A stretch of 64,000 nt of DNA from Hyphomicrobiaceae bacterium (lineage in GTDB: Bacteria; Pseudomonadota; Alphaproteobacteria; Rhizobiales; Hyphomicrobiaceae). The position numbers and the translations under genes were made by a program. Location: NCBI GenBank assembly GCA_021730785.1, contig JAKFWF010000025.1, positions 62,001-126,000 on the forward strand. The letters are read 5' to 3'. The notes beneath the pieces were generated by a model. It worked only from the letters and a program-made list of their open reading frames with translations. It had not been told where the DNA came from and did not search any database. How positions within the stretch are numbered: position 1 is the first letter of the stretch; every line of letters begins with the position of its first letter. Positions 17,375 through 26,097 of the stretch are shown piece by piece.

Positions 17375-19177
17375 TCAGGCCGGCACTGGCGCTTTGGCAG
17401 CGGGGCTCACGACCTGCGATCCGGGACCGGTATTGTCGTCTTCGTCTTCTGTTGGCTCCGTGAAGCCACCTTCCTTCACCAGCCGCGAGAACAGCCCACC
17501 CTTCGCAACGAGCTCGCGGAATTTGCCACGCTCCACGATGCGGCCCTCATCCAACACCAGGATGAGGTCCGCATTGGCAACCGTCGACAGGCGGTGAGCG
17601 ATGATGAAAGTGGTGCGGCCCCGGCGCAGCGCATCCAGCGCGCGCTTGATCTTGCCTTCGGTCTCGGTGTCGAGCGCGCTCGTCGCCTCGTCCAATATCA
17701 GGATCGGCGCACTCTTCAGGATGGCACGGGCAAGCGCCACCCGCTGGCGCTCTCCGCCCGACAGTCCAGCGCCGCGCTCGCCGGCGATGAAGGCATAGCC
17801 ATCTTCCTTGCGCTTGATGAAATCATCGGCCTCGGCCAGCCGTGCAGCGTTGGCCACTTCGGCATCGCTCGCCATCGGCCGGCCGATGCGAATGTTTTCC
17901 GCGATCGAGCGATTGAACAATCCAGCCTCCTGGAACACGACCGCGATGGTCTGCCGCAGCGACTCGAGCGTGCAATCGCGGATGTCCCGACCGTCGATCA
18001 GAATACGCCCTTTATCGGGGTCACGCAGGCGCTGCAATAGCGCCAGTGTGGTCGTCTTGCCGGATCCTGTCGGGCCCACGAGCGCGATGGTCTCGCCGGG
18101 CTTCGCCGAGAAATCGAGTTCATAGACGCCCTGCTTGCTGGTGCCGTAGCGGAAACTGACGCCTTCGTAGGTGACGGCGCCGCGGATGTCGGTGAGCGGC
18201 GTGGCACCTGGCTTGTCCTTGATCACCACGCTGGCGTCCAGCAGATTGAAGAACGAGGCGAGCGTCGGCGCCTGCATGAAGATGCGGGCAACGAAACTCG
18301 ACAGCTGGTCGAGCTTGCCGATCATCAAGGTTGCAAACCCGACGAAGGCGACGATCTCGCCGACCGTCATCTCGCCGCGCGACGCCAGGATCGAGCCCAG
18401 CGTAAACACGCAGACCATGGTGATGGTCGAGGCGGCACGCGTCAGGCAGGTGAGCAATCCCCACCAGGTGAGAACCGGAAACTGCGCCGACAGCAGCTCG
18501 CCCATCATGTGGCGCAACTCATGCGCTTCGGCCTGCAGCCGCGCATAGCTTTGTACGACCGTGACGTTGCCCAGCACATCACCGACGCGGCCCGACACCT
18601 GGATGTGATAGCGCTCGACCGCGGCCTGGCCATCGGACGTGCGCATGACCGTCATGACGTTGATCGCCGCATACACGGTTGCCAGGACGGCGAGCAGCGC
18701 TGCCATGCGCCAGTCGAGGTAGATCGCGGTCGGCACCAGGAACGTGATGCTGACCACGGCGGTCAACTGTTCGCGCAGGAAAGTGAGCCAAGTGCCAAAC
18801 AACGTATCGGTGCCGGCCAGGATGTTGCGCACCACGGCGCCGGAACCTTTTTCCGCATGATAGCTGATCGGCAACGTGATGGCCCGGTCGAAAGCTTTGC
18901 TCATGGCGGCCAATCGCTGGCGGTGCGCCAAACGGTCGGCGAATACGGCGACAACGACGCTGGCGAAGATGCCGAACAGGCCGAGCGCCGCCCACAGCCC
19001 GATGGTGCTCGCGGTCTGCTGGCCCTTCGACAAGGCGTCGACAACGCGACCAAACAGCAAAGGCTCGGCCAGCGCGACGATGGCGAGCGCGCAGTTGGCC
19101 GCCGCCAGCGACGCCGCGAGCGTGCGCTCGGCTCCGAGCATGGCGATGGCGCGCAGATGGACACGGATCAGGTTCAT
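17375..19177 (-). CDS. ndvA: cyclic beta-1,2-glucan ABC exporter (fused permease and ATPase)
   Basis: 600 residues, the family length. The N-terminal exporter membrane domain has six predicted helices (for example LAEPLLFGRVVDAL, LFGIFASVVVAVFADRLAHRQR) and YHAEKGSGAVVRNILAGTDTLFGTWLTFL, a strong NdvA/ChvA/ExsA-type match. The ATPase has Walker A GPTGSGKTT, signature LSGGERQRVALARA, Walker B ILILDEATSALD and the H-loop IAHRLSTVA. It exports neutral periplasmic glucan made by NdvB/ChvB to the periplasm for osmotic adaptation. No ndvB is nearby. The start at 19177 agrees with homologues; 20 bp separate it from the preceding unknown gene, so they may be co-transcribed. Confidence 0.9.
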   Translation of the reverse strand: MNLIRVHLRAIAMLGAERTLAASLAAANCALAIVALAEPLLFGRVVDALSKGQQTASTIGLWAALGLFGIFASVVVAVFADRLAHRQRLAAMSKAFDRAITLPISYHAEKGSGAVVRNILAGTDTLFGTWLTFLREQLTAVVSITFLVPTAIYLDWRMAALLAVLATVYAAINVMTVMRTSDGQAAVERYHIQVSGRVGDVLGNVTVVQSYARLQAEAHELRHMMGELLSAQFPVLTWWGLLTCLTRAASTITMVCVFTLGSILASRGEMTVGEIVAFVGFATLMIGKLDQLSSFVARIFMQAPTLASFFNLLDASVVIKDKPGATPLTDIRGAVTYEGVSFRYGTSKQGVYELDFSAKPGETIALVGPTGSGKTTTLALLQRLRDPDKGRILIDGRDIRDCTLESLRQTIAVVFQEAGLFNRSIAENIRIGRPMASDAEVANAARLAEADDFIKRKEDGYAFIAGERGAGLSGGERQRVALARAILKSAPILILDEATSALDTETEGKIKRALDALRRGRTTFIIAHRLSTVANADLILVLDEGRIVERGKFRELVAKGGLFSRLVKEGGFTEPTEDEDDNTGPGSQVVSPAAKAPVPA

Positions 19178-19197
19178 GGTCGGCGATCGTCTCCAAG

Positions 19198-19764
19198 TCA
19201 GGCTGTCAATTTCTTGAATATGCGCAATGTCTTGAACGTGGCGGCCTCGGCGAGCACCTTGGCCTTGACGAGCTCGCCGAACACGCGCTCGGCCACATCG
19301 AAGGCATAGGAGCCGGAATAGAACAACACGTGACCGCCCAATTTCAGGCGGTCGCACAAGACACGCGTCATGTCGAGTTCGGTCAGCGCGCCATACTCGT
19401 CGTTCTTGGCCGTGCGGAATTCGCCCACATGGAACAGCGAGACGACGTCGAACATGGGCAGCAACCGGCGGTCGAGTTGGTAGATGTCGCCGAAATAGGC
19501 CTTATAGGTATGGCCGAGGCGCGGCTTGTCGATCAGCATTTTGACGTAGGCGTCATACTCGGCTGGCGACGCGGTAATGCCGAAGACCGCGTTGTTCGAG
19601 CCGTCCTCTGCCGTCTTCAGGCCGACGATATGGTGGCTGCCGGTGCCGAAGTGAAAGATCGACGCGTCGCGGACCTTGGCCTCTTCGAGCCACTCGAGGA
19701 AGTGCACGTCACACGGGCACTCGGCGACGCGCAGGTCCCAACTTTGATCCCAGAAGTGCAGCAT
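19198..19764 (-). CDS. conserved protein with SAM-methyltransferase-like fold, function unknown
   Basis: 188 residues, no signal peptide. SIFHFGTGSHHIVGLKTAED looks like a methyltransferase motif I (FGTGSHH) and the MFDVVSLFHVGEF region like motif II/IV. RVLCDRLKLGGHVLFYSGSYAFDVAERVF resembles the later strand of class I methyltransferases. I do not recognise a characterised family. It lies between two ABC exporters on the same strand (31 bp after one, 20 bp before ndvA), which suggests a shared operon and perhaps a role in modifying or handling an exported product. Confidence 0.7.
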   Translation of the reverse strand: MLHFWDQSWDLRVAECPCDVHFLEWLEEAKVRDASIFHFGTGSHHIVGLKTAEDGSNNAVFGITASPAEYDAYVKMLIDKPRLGHTYKAYFGDIYQLDRRLLPMFDVVSLFHVGEFRTAKNDEYGALTELDMTRVLCDRLKLGGHVLFYSGSYAFDVAERVFGELVKAKVLAEAATFKTLRIFKKLTA

Positions 19765-19795
19765 GGGTCTCCCCCTCTCTTCGGTTGCGGCTTGA

Positions 19796-21601
19796 TCAGA
19801 CAGGTTGCGGAATGCGGGCCGGCGGCGCGGACGCGCCCGGAGTGGCGGGACGCACGAGCGTCAGTGCCACGTGTCGCGTTGCCGACCGGTCGGCCGGCGG
19901 CTGTTGCGTCAGCGAAACAACGGCCGTGCGTGGCGAGATTTCAGCGATCGCTCGCAGAAGGTCGGCGCGGCCCGCTTCGTCGAGCGCGCTCGTGGCTTCG
20001 TCCAGGATCACCAGATCGGGCCGCTCAATCAGAACGCGGGCGATGCCGAGGCGCTGCAGGTCGCCGTTCGAAAGCGCGTGGTCCCAGCGCACGGTCTCGT
20101 CCAGCCGCGGGATGAGTGCACTGAGGCCGACACGGTGCAAGGCTGCGGCATGGCGCGACTCCTCGTTTGCGCCCTGGCCGGTCGGCATGCCGAGCGCACG
20201 GCGTAGCGTCGTTGTAGGCACATAGGGCCGCTGCGGAATGATCAGCAGAGTTCCAGCCTCAGGGCGTTCAATCGTGCCGCTGCCCCAAGGCCAAAGTCCG
20301 CCAATGGCACGGGCGAGCGAGGTCTTGCCGCCACCGGACGGCGCCGACACGGTGAGGTGCTCGCCCGGCTTGACGCTGAGATCGATCGGTCCAACGAACA
20401 TGCGGCCATCGGCATCGCGGACGGTGAGGGCGCTGAGGCGCAGGGCACGGTCAGCGCCAGCCGACATGACGAGGTGCGGCGCGGCATCGGCCGCGACGGC
20501 AGCGATCCGCACGTCGATCGCCTCTGCGGCGTCGGTCAGCTCGATGAGGCGGCGCGCGGATGCATACCAGTCGGCGATGCGGTTGTAGTTGTCGACGATC
20601 CAGGAAATCGCCACCTGCACCTGCACGAAGGCGCCGGCCAGTTGCGTGACTTCGCCCAGGGTAAGCTCGCCAGAGAGGTATTTCGGTGTTGCAATCAACA
20701 GCGGAAAGATCGGCACCAGGGGCCCGCTGGCATTGGTGATCCACGTCAGATTGCCATGCTGGCGCACGATGCCGAGCCAACGCGCAACGAGTGTCGTATA
20801 GAGGCCCCCGGCGATGGATTTTTCAGAATTTGCACCGCCCGCCAGCGCGATGCTTTCGGCATTCTCGCGGATCCGCATCAGCGCGAACCTGAAATGCCCT
20901 TCCGCCTCGTTCTTGGCCACCACCGAGCCGAGCAGCGGCTTGCCGACCCGCAGCATCAACCCCGACGCAATGATGCCGTAGGCGAGGGCCGCGAGCACCA
21001 TGTAGGCTGGGATCACGATCGGTACGCCGGCAAGGCTGGTGCGCAACGTCCCGCCCACTGACCACAGAATCGAAAAGAACGTCGCAGCGCCAATGATCGC
21101 CAGGAAAAAGCCGATGCCGCAGTCGACCAGCAGTTCGGTCGCCCAGCGGGTGTCGTCGGCGATGCGGTATTCGGGGTTGGCGGGCTCGGTGCGGGTCAGG
21201 CCCAGGTGGTAGAACCGCTGGCGGTCGAGCCAGCGCTCGATCAGCTGCCGCGTCACCCACTCGCGCCAGCGCACCTGCAGCGTCTCACGCGATCTGACGA
21301 TGCCGACGCCGACTGCCGCCATCGCCGCGATGATCAGCCCGAGCACGAGCACCGCCCGGCCGAGCGTCGCACCGTCCTTGGCAGCGAGTGCATCGAAGAA
21401 CCACTTGTTCCACAGATTGAGCGCGAGCGTCGCTGCGATGCTGACGCTGAGGAATGCGACGAGCGCCAACGTGATCGTCCACGCGCGGGTCGCGCTCTCG
21501 CCCTGCCAGAAGCCGCCGGACAGCCGGGCGAACGCAGCGATCACACGCCGATCGAGCGCCAGCGTTGGGGGATCCGGTGGGGCCGGGCTCGCGACAGTCA
21601 T
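19796..21601 (-). CDS. SbmA/BacA-like (YddA-type) ABC transporter, fused membrane and ATPase domains
   Basis: 601 residues. Helices near the N-terminus (TITLALVAFLSVSIAATLAL, AVLVLGLIIAAMAAVGVGIV) are followed by the SbmA/BacA signature RWREWVTRQLIERWLDRQRFYHL and NPEYRIADDTRWATELL. The C-terminal ATPase has Walker A APSGGGKTSLARAIGGLWPWGSG and Walker B LVILDEATSALDE, but the signature reads LSNGDLQRLGIAR rather than LSGGQQ. Homologues (YddA, Rv1819c, ABCD-type) move cobalamin, peptides or long-chain acyl compounds; direction is uncertain. It lies in the same strand group as the unknown gene and ndvA. Confidence 0.85.
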   Translation of the reverse strand: MTVASPAPPDPPTLALDRRVIAAFARLSGGFWQGESATRAWTITLALVAFLSVSIAATLALNLWNKWFFDALAAKDGATLGRAVLVLGLIIAAMAAVGVGIVRSRETLQVRWREWVTRQLIERWLDRQRFYHLGLTRTEPANPEYRIADDTRWATELLVDCGIGFFLAIIGAATFFSILWSVGGTLRTSLAGVPIVIPAYMVLAALAYGIIASGLMLRVGKPLLGSVVAKNEAEGHFRFALMRIRENAESIALAGGANSEKSIAGGLYTTLVARWLGIVRQHGNLTWITNASGPLVPIFPLLIATPKYLSGELTLGEVTQLAGAFVQVQVAISWIVDNYNRIADWYASARRLIELTDAAEAIDVRIAAVAADAAPHLVMSAGADRALRLSALTVRDADGRMFVGPIDLSVKPGEHLTVSAPSGGGKTSLARAIGGLWPWGSGTIERPEAGTLLIIPQRPYVPTTTLRRALGMPTGQGANEESRHAAALHRVGLSALIPRLDETVRWDHALSNGDLQRLGIARVLIERPDLVILDEATSALDEAGRADLLRAIAEISPRTAVVSLTQQPPADRSATRHVALTLVRPATPGASAPPARIPQPV

Positions 21602-21818
21602 GAAGCTCGATCCCGTCCCGGGTTGCGTTAAGCGTCCAAGCGGGAGCTCAAGGCCCGCGAAAGGGGGCGCTGATAGGCCGCAAATCCTCCCCCTCGGACA
21701 TCATGAGGAACAGGATTTTGGCTGAACGGTCAATGAACAAGCGGGTTTGGATGGCGCAACTGCGACCGAGGGGACGGCCCGTCCCCTCGATCTCGGCTCA
21801 ACCAACCAGCGGCATGCC

Positions 21819-22427
21819 TTACGCCAGTCCTTCCGCCTTCATGGCGGCCTGGACGCCAGGGCGCATCTCCATGCGCTTCATGAACGCCTGCAGGTTGGGG
21901 TAGGGCGCAAGGTCGATCTTGACCGGGACGGTCCAGCGCAGAACCGTGAAGCAATAGGCATCCGGCAGGCTGAAGGCGCTACCCATCAGGTAGTCGTGCT
22001 TGGCGAAGTGCGCTTCCAGGTGGGCGAAGCGAGTGACCAGTCGCTCGCGGGCAATCGTCTTTGCCTCCTCGGGCATCGCCGGGTGGAATAGCGGCGAAAA
22101 GCCCTTGTGCAGCTCGCTCGACAGAAAATTCAGCCACGACTGCATCTTGTAGCGATCGAGTGTGCCGTTGGCGGGGGCAAGCTTCTTATCCGGTGCCTTG
22201 TCGGCGATATACTGCATAATCGCCGGTCCTTCGGTGAGGATCGTGCCATCGTCGAGGGCGAGGGCCGGCACATACCCGAGCGGATTGGTCTTCTTGTAGT
22301 CTGCGCCGCCATCGGTGGTCTTGGCCTTGAGGTCAATCTTGACCGCCTCGAAGGCGAGGCCGGCTTCCTTCAGCACGATGTGGGGGGCGAGCGAGCAGAC
22401 ACCGGGAGTATAGAAGAGTTTCAGCAT
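21819..22427 (-). CDS. glutathione S-transferase, beta-class-like
   Basis: 202 residues. The N-terminal thioredoxin-like domain MLKLFYTPGVCSLAPHIVLKEAGL carries a Cys at residue 11 (CS pair) as in bacterial beta-class GSTs. NPLGYVPALALDDGTILTEGPAIMQYI provides the cis-Pro and glutathione gamma-Glu contacts (SES/TEG loop). The C-terminal all-helical domain contains LPDAYCFTVLRW. Such enzymes conjugate or bind glutathione in detoxification. Divergently transcribed from fabI with 187 bp between. Confidence 0.9.
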   Translation of the reverse strand: MLKLFYTPGVCSLAPHIVLKEAGLAFEAVKIDLKAKTTDGGADYKKTNPLGYVPALALDDGTILTEGPAIMQYIADKAPDKKLAPANGTLDRYKMQSWLNFLSSELHKGFSPLFHPAMPEEAKTIARERLVTRFAHLEAHFAKHDYLMGSAFSLPDAYCFTVLRWTVPVKIDLAPYPNLQAFMKRMEMRPGVQAAMKAEGLA

Positions 22428-22614
22428 AGAACGTTGGCTCCTATGTGGGGGACGAAAAGGGCGAGCACCGCAGCACTCGCCCTGGATATCGGCCGGGCAC
22501 CAGCCATGCGCAAGGCGCTAGAAGCGTGAAATCTCCACAGCCGCAAGGTTGGACCGCTGAAATCGATGGTGTAGGATGCAGCCCAACAGGACGGAACGAC
22601 TGAGGATTTGCGAC

Positions 22615-23460
22615 ATGACGGGCGGCGAGCAAACCAACCGGATACCGACGGGAACCCTGATGGCCGGCAAGCGCGGCCTGGTCATGGGTGTTGCCAACAA
22701 CCGTTCGATCGCCTGGGGCATCGCCAAGACCGCCGTTGCCCAGGGCGCGAAGGTCGCGCTCACCTATCAGGGCGATGCCATCAAGAAGCGCGTCCTGCCG
22801 CTTGCCGAGGAACTGGGCTCGGACGTCGTGCTGCCGTGCGATGTGACGGACGCAGCCTCCATGGACGCCGTGTTCGCCGTGCTCAAGGAGAAGTGGGGGC
22901 GCCTCGACTTCCTGGTTCACGCCATAGCCTTCGCCGACAAGGCCGAACTGGACGGGCGCTATGTCGACACGTCGGAAAAGAATTTCACGCAGTCGCTGCT
23001 GATTTCCTGCTATTCCTTCACCGCGCTCGCCCAACGGGCGGAAAAGCTGATGACCAACGGCGGTTCCATGGTCACGCTGACCTACTATGGCGCCGAAAAA
23101 GTCATGCCGCACTATAATGTGATGGGCGTCGCCAAGGCCGCGCTGGAAGCGAGCGTGCGGTATCTGGCAGCCGATCTCGGCCGCCAGGGCATCCGCGTCA
23201 ACGCCATATCGGCCGGCCCGATCAAGACGCTGGCCGCATCCGGCATTTCCGATTTCCGCTACATTCTCAAGTGGAACGAGTTCAACTCGGCGCTGCGCCG
23301 CAACGTGACGATCGAGGAGGTGGGTGCCTCCGGCCTCTACCTGCTGTCGGATCTGGGCCGCGCCGTAACCGGCGAAGTCCACCACGTGGACGCCGGCTAC
23401 CACATCCAGGGCATGAAGAACGAAGACGCGCCCGACATCAACGTCGTCAAGAGCGAATAG
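22615..23460 (+). CDS. fabI: enoyl-[acyl-carrier-protein] reductase I
   Basis: 281 residues from ATG 22615, which has GAGGA nine bases upstream; MAGKRGL at 22660 is a shorter option. The FabI hallmarks are GLVMGVANNRSIAWGIAKTAVAQGA, the active-site YYGAEKVMPHYNVMGVAKAAL (Tyr-X6-Lys) and AISAGPIKTLAASGISDF. It reduces the trans-2 double bond of enoyl-ACP with NADH, the last step of each fatty acid elongation cycle, and is the triclosan target. Length 260-285 is usual. It is followed by an oxidoreductase gene on the same strand. Confidence 0.95.
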   Translation: MTGGEQTNRIPTGTLMAGKRGLVMGVANNRSIAWGIAKTAVAQGAKVALTYQGDAIKKRVLPLAEELGSDVVLPCDVTDAASMDAVFAVLKEKWGRLDFLVHAIAFADKAELDGRYVDTSEKNFTQSLLISCYSFTALAQRAEKLMTNGGSMVTLTYYGAEKVMPHYNVMGVAKAALEASVRYLAADLGRQGIRVNAISAGPIKTLAASGISDFRYILKWNEFNSALRRNVTIEEVGASGLYLLSDLGRAVTGEVHHVDAGYHIQGMKNEDAPDINVVKSE

Positions 23461-23531
23461 CGCGGTCGCTGGAGCGGCACTAGGGTTTGCGGCTGGCTGT
23501 CGAGCCGGCAGTCTAAGGAGCGCGAGACTAA

Positions 23532-24539
23532 ATGACCGCCGCAGCCCGCCGCCTCGTTCTGACGCAGCGCCCGAAGCCAGGCCTCGTGCCGCACGATAGT
23601 TTCCGCATCGAGGACGGCCCGGTTCCAGAGCCCGGACCGGGCGAGTTCCGTGTTAGAATCGAGGTGATCTCGCTTGATCCCGCCATGCGCGGCTGGATCA
23701 ACGACGGCCGCTCCTACGTGGCGCCGGTGCCGGTTGGCGGCACCATGCGCGCCTATGCGGCCGGTCATGTCGAGCAGTCGAATAATGCGGGCTACAAGGC
23801 TGGCGACGCGGTCCAGGGCCTGTTCGGCGCCCAGACCCACGCCATTTCAAGCGGCGAACGCGTCGTCAAGATCAACACCACCCTGGCGCCGCTCGAACGC
23901 TGGGTCGGCGGGCTCGGCATGCCAGGCTGGACCGCCTATTTCGGTCTGCTGGAAGTGGGCCTGCCCAAGGCTGGCGAGACGGTGGTGGTGTCGGCTGCGG
24001 CCGGCGCGGTCGGCTCGATCGTCGGCCAGATCGCCAAGATCAAGGGCTGCCGCGCGGTCGGCATCGCGGGCGGCCCCGAGAAATGCCGCTATGTGGTCGA
24101 AACGCTCGGCTTCGATGCCTGCGTCGACTACAAGACCGGCAACCTCGCAGCCGACCTGAAGGCTGCCTGCCCGAACGGCATCGACGTCAACTTCGAGAAC
24201 GTCGGCGGCGATATTCTCGATACTATTCTCCTGCAGATGAACACCTTCGGCCGCATTGCCGTGTGCGGGCTCATTTCCGGTTATACCGCCACCACCATGC
24301 CGGAAGGTCCAAGGAACCTGCGGGCAGTCCTCACCCAGCGGCTCAGGATGCAGGGTCTCATCGTGTTCGACTGGGAAAAGCGCATCCCGGAGGCGATCGC
24401 GCAGCTCGGAGCCTGGCACAAGGAGGGCCACCTCACGATCCGCGAAGATGTCCGCACCGGTGGCCTCGATAAGTTTGTGGACACGCTTAACCTGCTCTAT
24501 ACCAGTGGCAACAACGGCAAGCTCGTCTTGAAAGTCTGA
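23532..24539 (+). CDS. NADP-dependent MDR-superfamily oxidoreductase (CurA/prostaglandin-reductase type)
   Basis: 335 residues. The N-terminal GroES-like part (VISLDPAMRGWINDGRSYVAPVPVGGTMRAY) lacks zinc cysteines. The Rossmann part VVVSAAAGAVGSIVGQIAKIKGCRAVGIAGGPEKC (AAGAVG) and the product loop FENVGGDILDTILLQMNTFGRIAVCGLISGY are typical of the leukotriene B4 dehydrogenase/CurA group, which reduces the C=C bond of enones. The substrate is unknown. Same strand as fabI, 71 bp after its stop, then 7 bp before the phosphatase gene, suggesting an operon. Confidence 0.9.
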   Translation: MTAAARRLVLTQRPKPGLVPHDSFRIEDGPVPEPGPGEFRVRIEVISLDPAMRGWINDGRSYVAPVPVGGTMRAYAAGHVEQSNNAGYKAGDAVQGLFGAQTHAISSGERVVKINTTLAPLERWVGGLGMPGWTAYFGLLEVGLPKAGETVVVSAAAGAVGSIVGQIAKIKGCRAVGIAGGPEKCRYVVETLGFDACVDYKTGNLAADLKAACPNGIDVNFENVGGDILDTILLQMNTFGRIAVCGLISGYTATTMPEGPRNLRAVLTQRLRMQGLIVFDWEKRIPEAIAQLGAWHKEGHLTIREDVRTGGLDKFVDTLNLLYTSGNNGKLVLKV

Positions 24540-24546
24540 CACCGCG

Positions 24547-25131
24547 ATGAAGCCTGGGTTGACGCTGTACGTGGTGCGCCACGGCGAGACCGATTGGAAC
24601 GCGGCGGGGCGCCTGCAAGGTCAAATCGATATTCCGCTGAACGACGTCGGCCGTGCCCAGGCGGCGCGCAATGGCTTGCGTCTATTGCAGCAGTTGGGGG
24701 CAGCCGACACGGTCGACTTCGTCGCGAGCCCGCTGTCGCGCGCCTTCGAGACGATGCAGCTGCTGCGCGCCAACATGGGGCTTGCGCGCGACGGCTTCGC
24801 CACCGACGATCGGCTGAAGGAGATCAGTTATGGCGTGTGCGAAGGGCGCACGTGGCCGCAGCTGCCACCGGTCGACCGGGCCGGGGTCGCCCGCTCGAAA
24901 GATCCCTACAATTGGCGCCCCGACGGCGGCGAGAGTTATGCCGATCTGACGCGACGGACGGCTGCGTTCCTGGCCACCATCACGCGCGACACCGTCGTCG
25001 TTACGCATGGCGGCATCACGCGCACACTGCGCGGCCTCATCGTCGGCATCGCCACGGACAAGGTGCCCTCGCTGAAGGTGCCGCAAGACCGCGTGCTGGT
25101 GCTCAAGGACGGCGGTATGGCCTGGATGTGA
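24547..25131 (+). CDS. histidine phosphatase family protein (phosphoglycerate mutase-like)
   Basis: 194 residues. VVRHGETDWNAAGRLQGQIDIPLNDVGRAQA contains the RHG phospho-histidine motif. The second catalytic His is in VVVTHGGITRTLRGLIVG, and ASPLSRAFETMQLLR with EISYGVCEGRTW are conserved. Members dephosphorylate diverse small substrates (CobC, GpmB, PhoE). It overlaps no neighbour but begins 7 bp after the oxidoreductase stop, so it is likely co-transcribed with it. Confidence 0.9.
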   Translation: MKPGLTLYVVRHGETDWNAAGRLQGQIDIPLNDVGRAQAARNGLRLLQQLGAADTVDFVASPLSRAFETMQLLRANMGLARDGFATDDRLKEISYGVCEGRTWPQLPPVDRAGVARSKDPYNWRPDGGESYADLTRRTAAFLATITRDTVVVTHGGITRTLRGLIVGIATDKVPSLKVPQDRVLVLKDGGMAWM

Positions 25132-25172
25132 GGCTTTCGGATCGTCGGCCGCGCCGAAATGGAGCAGAGGAC

Positions 25173-25625
25173 ATGGCCATTTTCGTCGATGCCGATGCCT
25201 GTCCGGTGAAGGATGAAGTCCTGCGCGTCGCCGAACGCCACGGCTGGCAGGTTCACATGGTGTCGAACAGCTGGATGCGGCTGCCCGAACACCCGCTCAT
25301 CGCACGGGTGGTGGTGGCGGACGGACCCGATGTCGCCGATGACTGGATCGCCGCGCGCGCCGGTACGGCCGATGTCGTCATCACGTCGGACATTCCGCTC
25401 GCGCACCGCTGCATCAAGGCCGGCGCGCGCGTGATCCGCTCCGATGGCCGTGTGCTCGATGGCAACAGCATCGGCATGCAGCTCGCCATGCGCGATCTTA
25501 TGAAGGACCTGCGCGAAGCCGGCACGATGCAGACGTTCAACGCCAGTTTTTCGCGCGCCCACCGGTCACAGTTCCTGCAGGCGCTGGAGAGCGCTATACA
25601 GGCGATCAAAAGGTCGGCGACGTGA
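25173..25625 (+). CDS. YaiI/YqxD family (UPF0178, DUF188) protein
   Basis: 150 residues. The N-terminus MAIFVDADACPVKDEVLRVAERHG is the family signature, with DGPDVADDWIAARAGTADVVITSDIPLAHRCIKAGARVI and FSRAHRSQFLQALESAIQ following. The fold is PIN/NYN-like (metal-binding aspartates at VDADAC and TSDIPL), and a nuclease-like role has been suggested but not shown. The start at 25173 follows GCAGAGGAC (good RBS). Its TGA overlaps the GTG of the next gene. Confidence 0.9.
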   Translation: MAIFVDADACPVKDEVLRVAERHGWQVHMVSNSWMRLPEHPLIARVVVADGPDVADDWIAARAGTADVVITSDIPLAHRCIKAGARVIRSDGRVLDGNSIGMQLAMRDLMKDLREAGTMQTFNASFSRAHRSQFLQALESAIQAIKRSAT

Positions 25626-26083
25626 TCTCGAGGTGCGATGTGAAACAACAAAAAATCAGTAACGGCCAGCGCGCCCTGTGGTCGTTTCTGATCGCAACGC
25701 TGGTCGGTCCGTTCTTCGCCGCCCTGATCGTGGCGCTGCTGACGCTCGCTGCAGGCGCCCTGCAGATGGGACCGCCGAGCCTGAAGGGCATAGCCATGAC
25801 CGATGTGGGCGCGCGGGCGGCGGGTTGGGCGCTGCAATCCTACGTTTGGGCCGCCTTGCCGGCCGGACTGGCGGGCGCGGCCATTGCCGCCTGGGTTTCG
25901 CTCAAGGGCACGGCACCGTGGCTCGGCGTCGTGGCCATCGGCGTCGTGGCGTTCGGCATTGCGAGCGTCGCCGTTCCTGGACTGCTGCCGAACCACGGCA
26001 CCGCGCTTGCCTTCATCGCGGCGCTGTCGAGCCTGGGCGTCTGGGCTGTCCTCGCACGCGCCCGCATTCTTGCCCCGGGTTAA
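25622..26083 (+). CDS. four-helix inner-membrane protein, unknown function
   Basis: 153 residues, GTG start at 25622 overlapping the preceding stop (GTGA). Four hydrophobic stretches are visible: LWSFLIATLVGPFFAALIV, YVWAALPAGLAGAAIAAWV, WLGVVAIGVVAFGIASVAV and GTALAFIAALSSLGVWAVL. The short basic N-terminus (CDVKQQKISNGQ) suggests an N-in topology. No catalytic motif is seen. Translational coupling to the YaiI-type gene links the two. It is convergent with the sterol desaturase-family gene, whose stop lies 15 bp away. Confidence 0.75.
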   Translation: MISRCDVKQQKISNGQRALWSFLIATLVGPFFAALIVALLTLAAGALQMGPPSLKGIAMTDVGARAAGWALQSYVWAALPAGLAGAAIAAWVSLKGTAPWLGVVAIGVVAFGIASVAVPGLLPNHGTALAFIAALSSLGVWAVLARARILAPG

Positions 26084-26097
26084 AGCTGGACAAGCGC

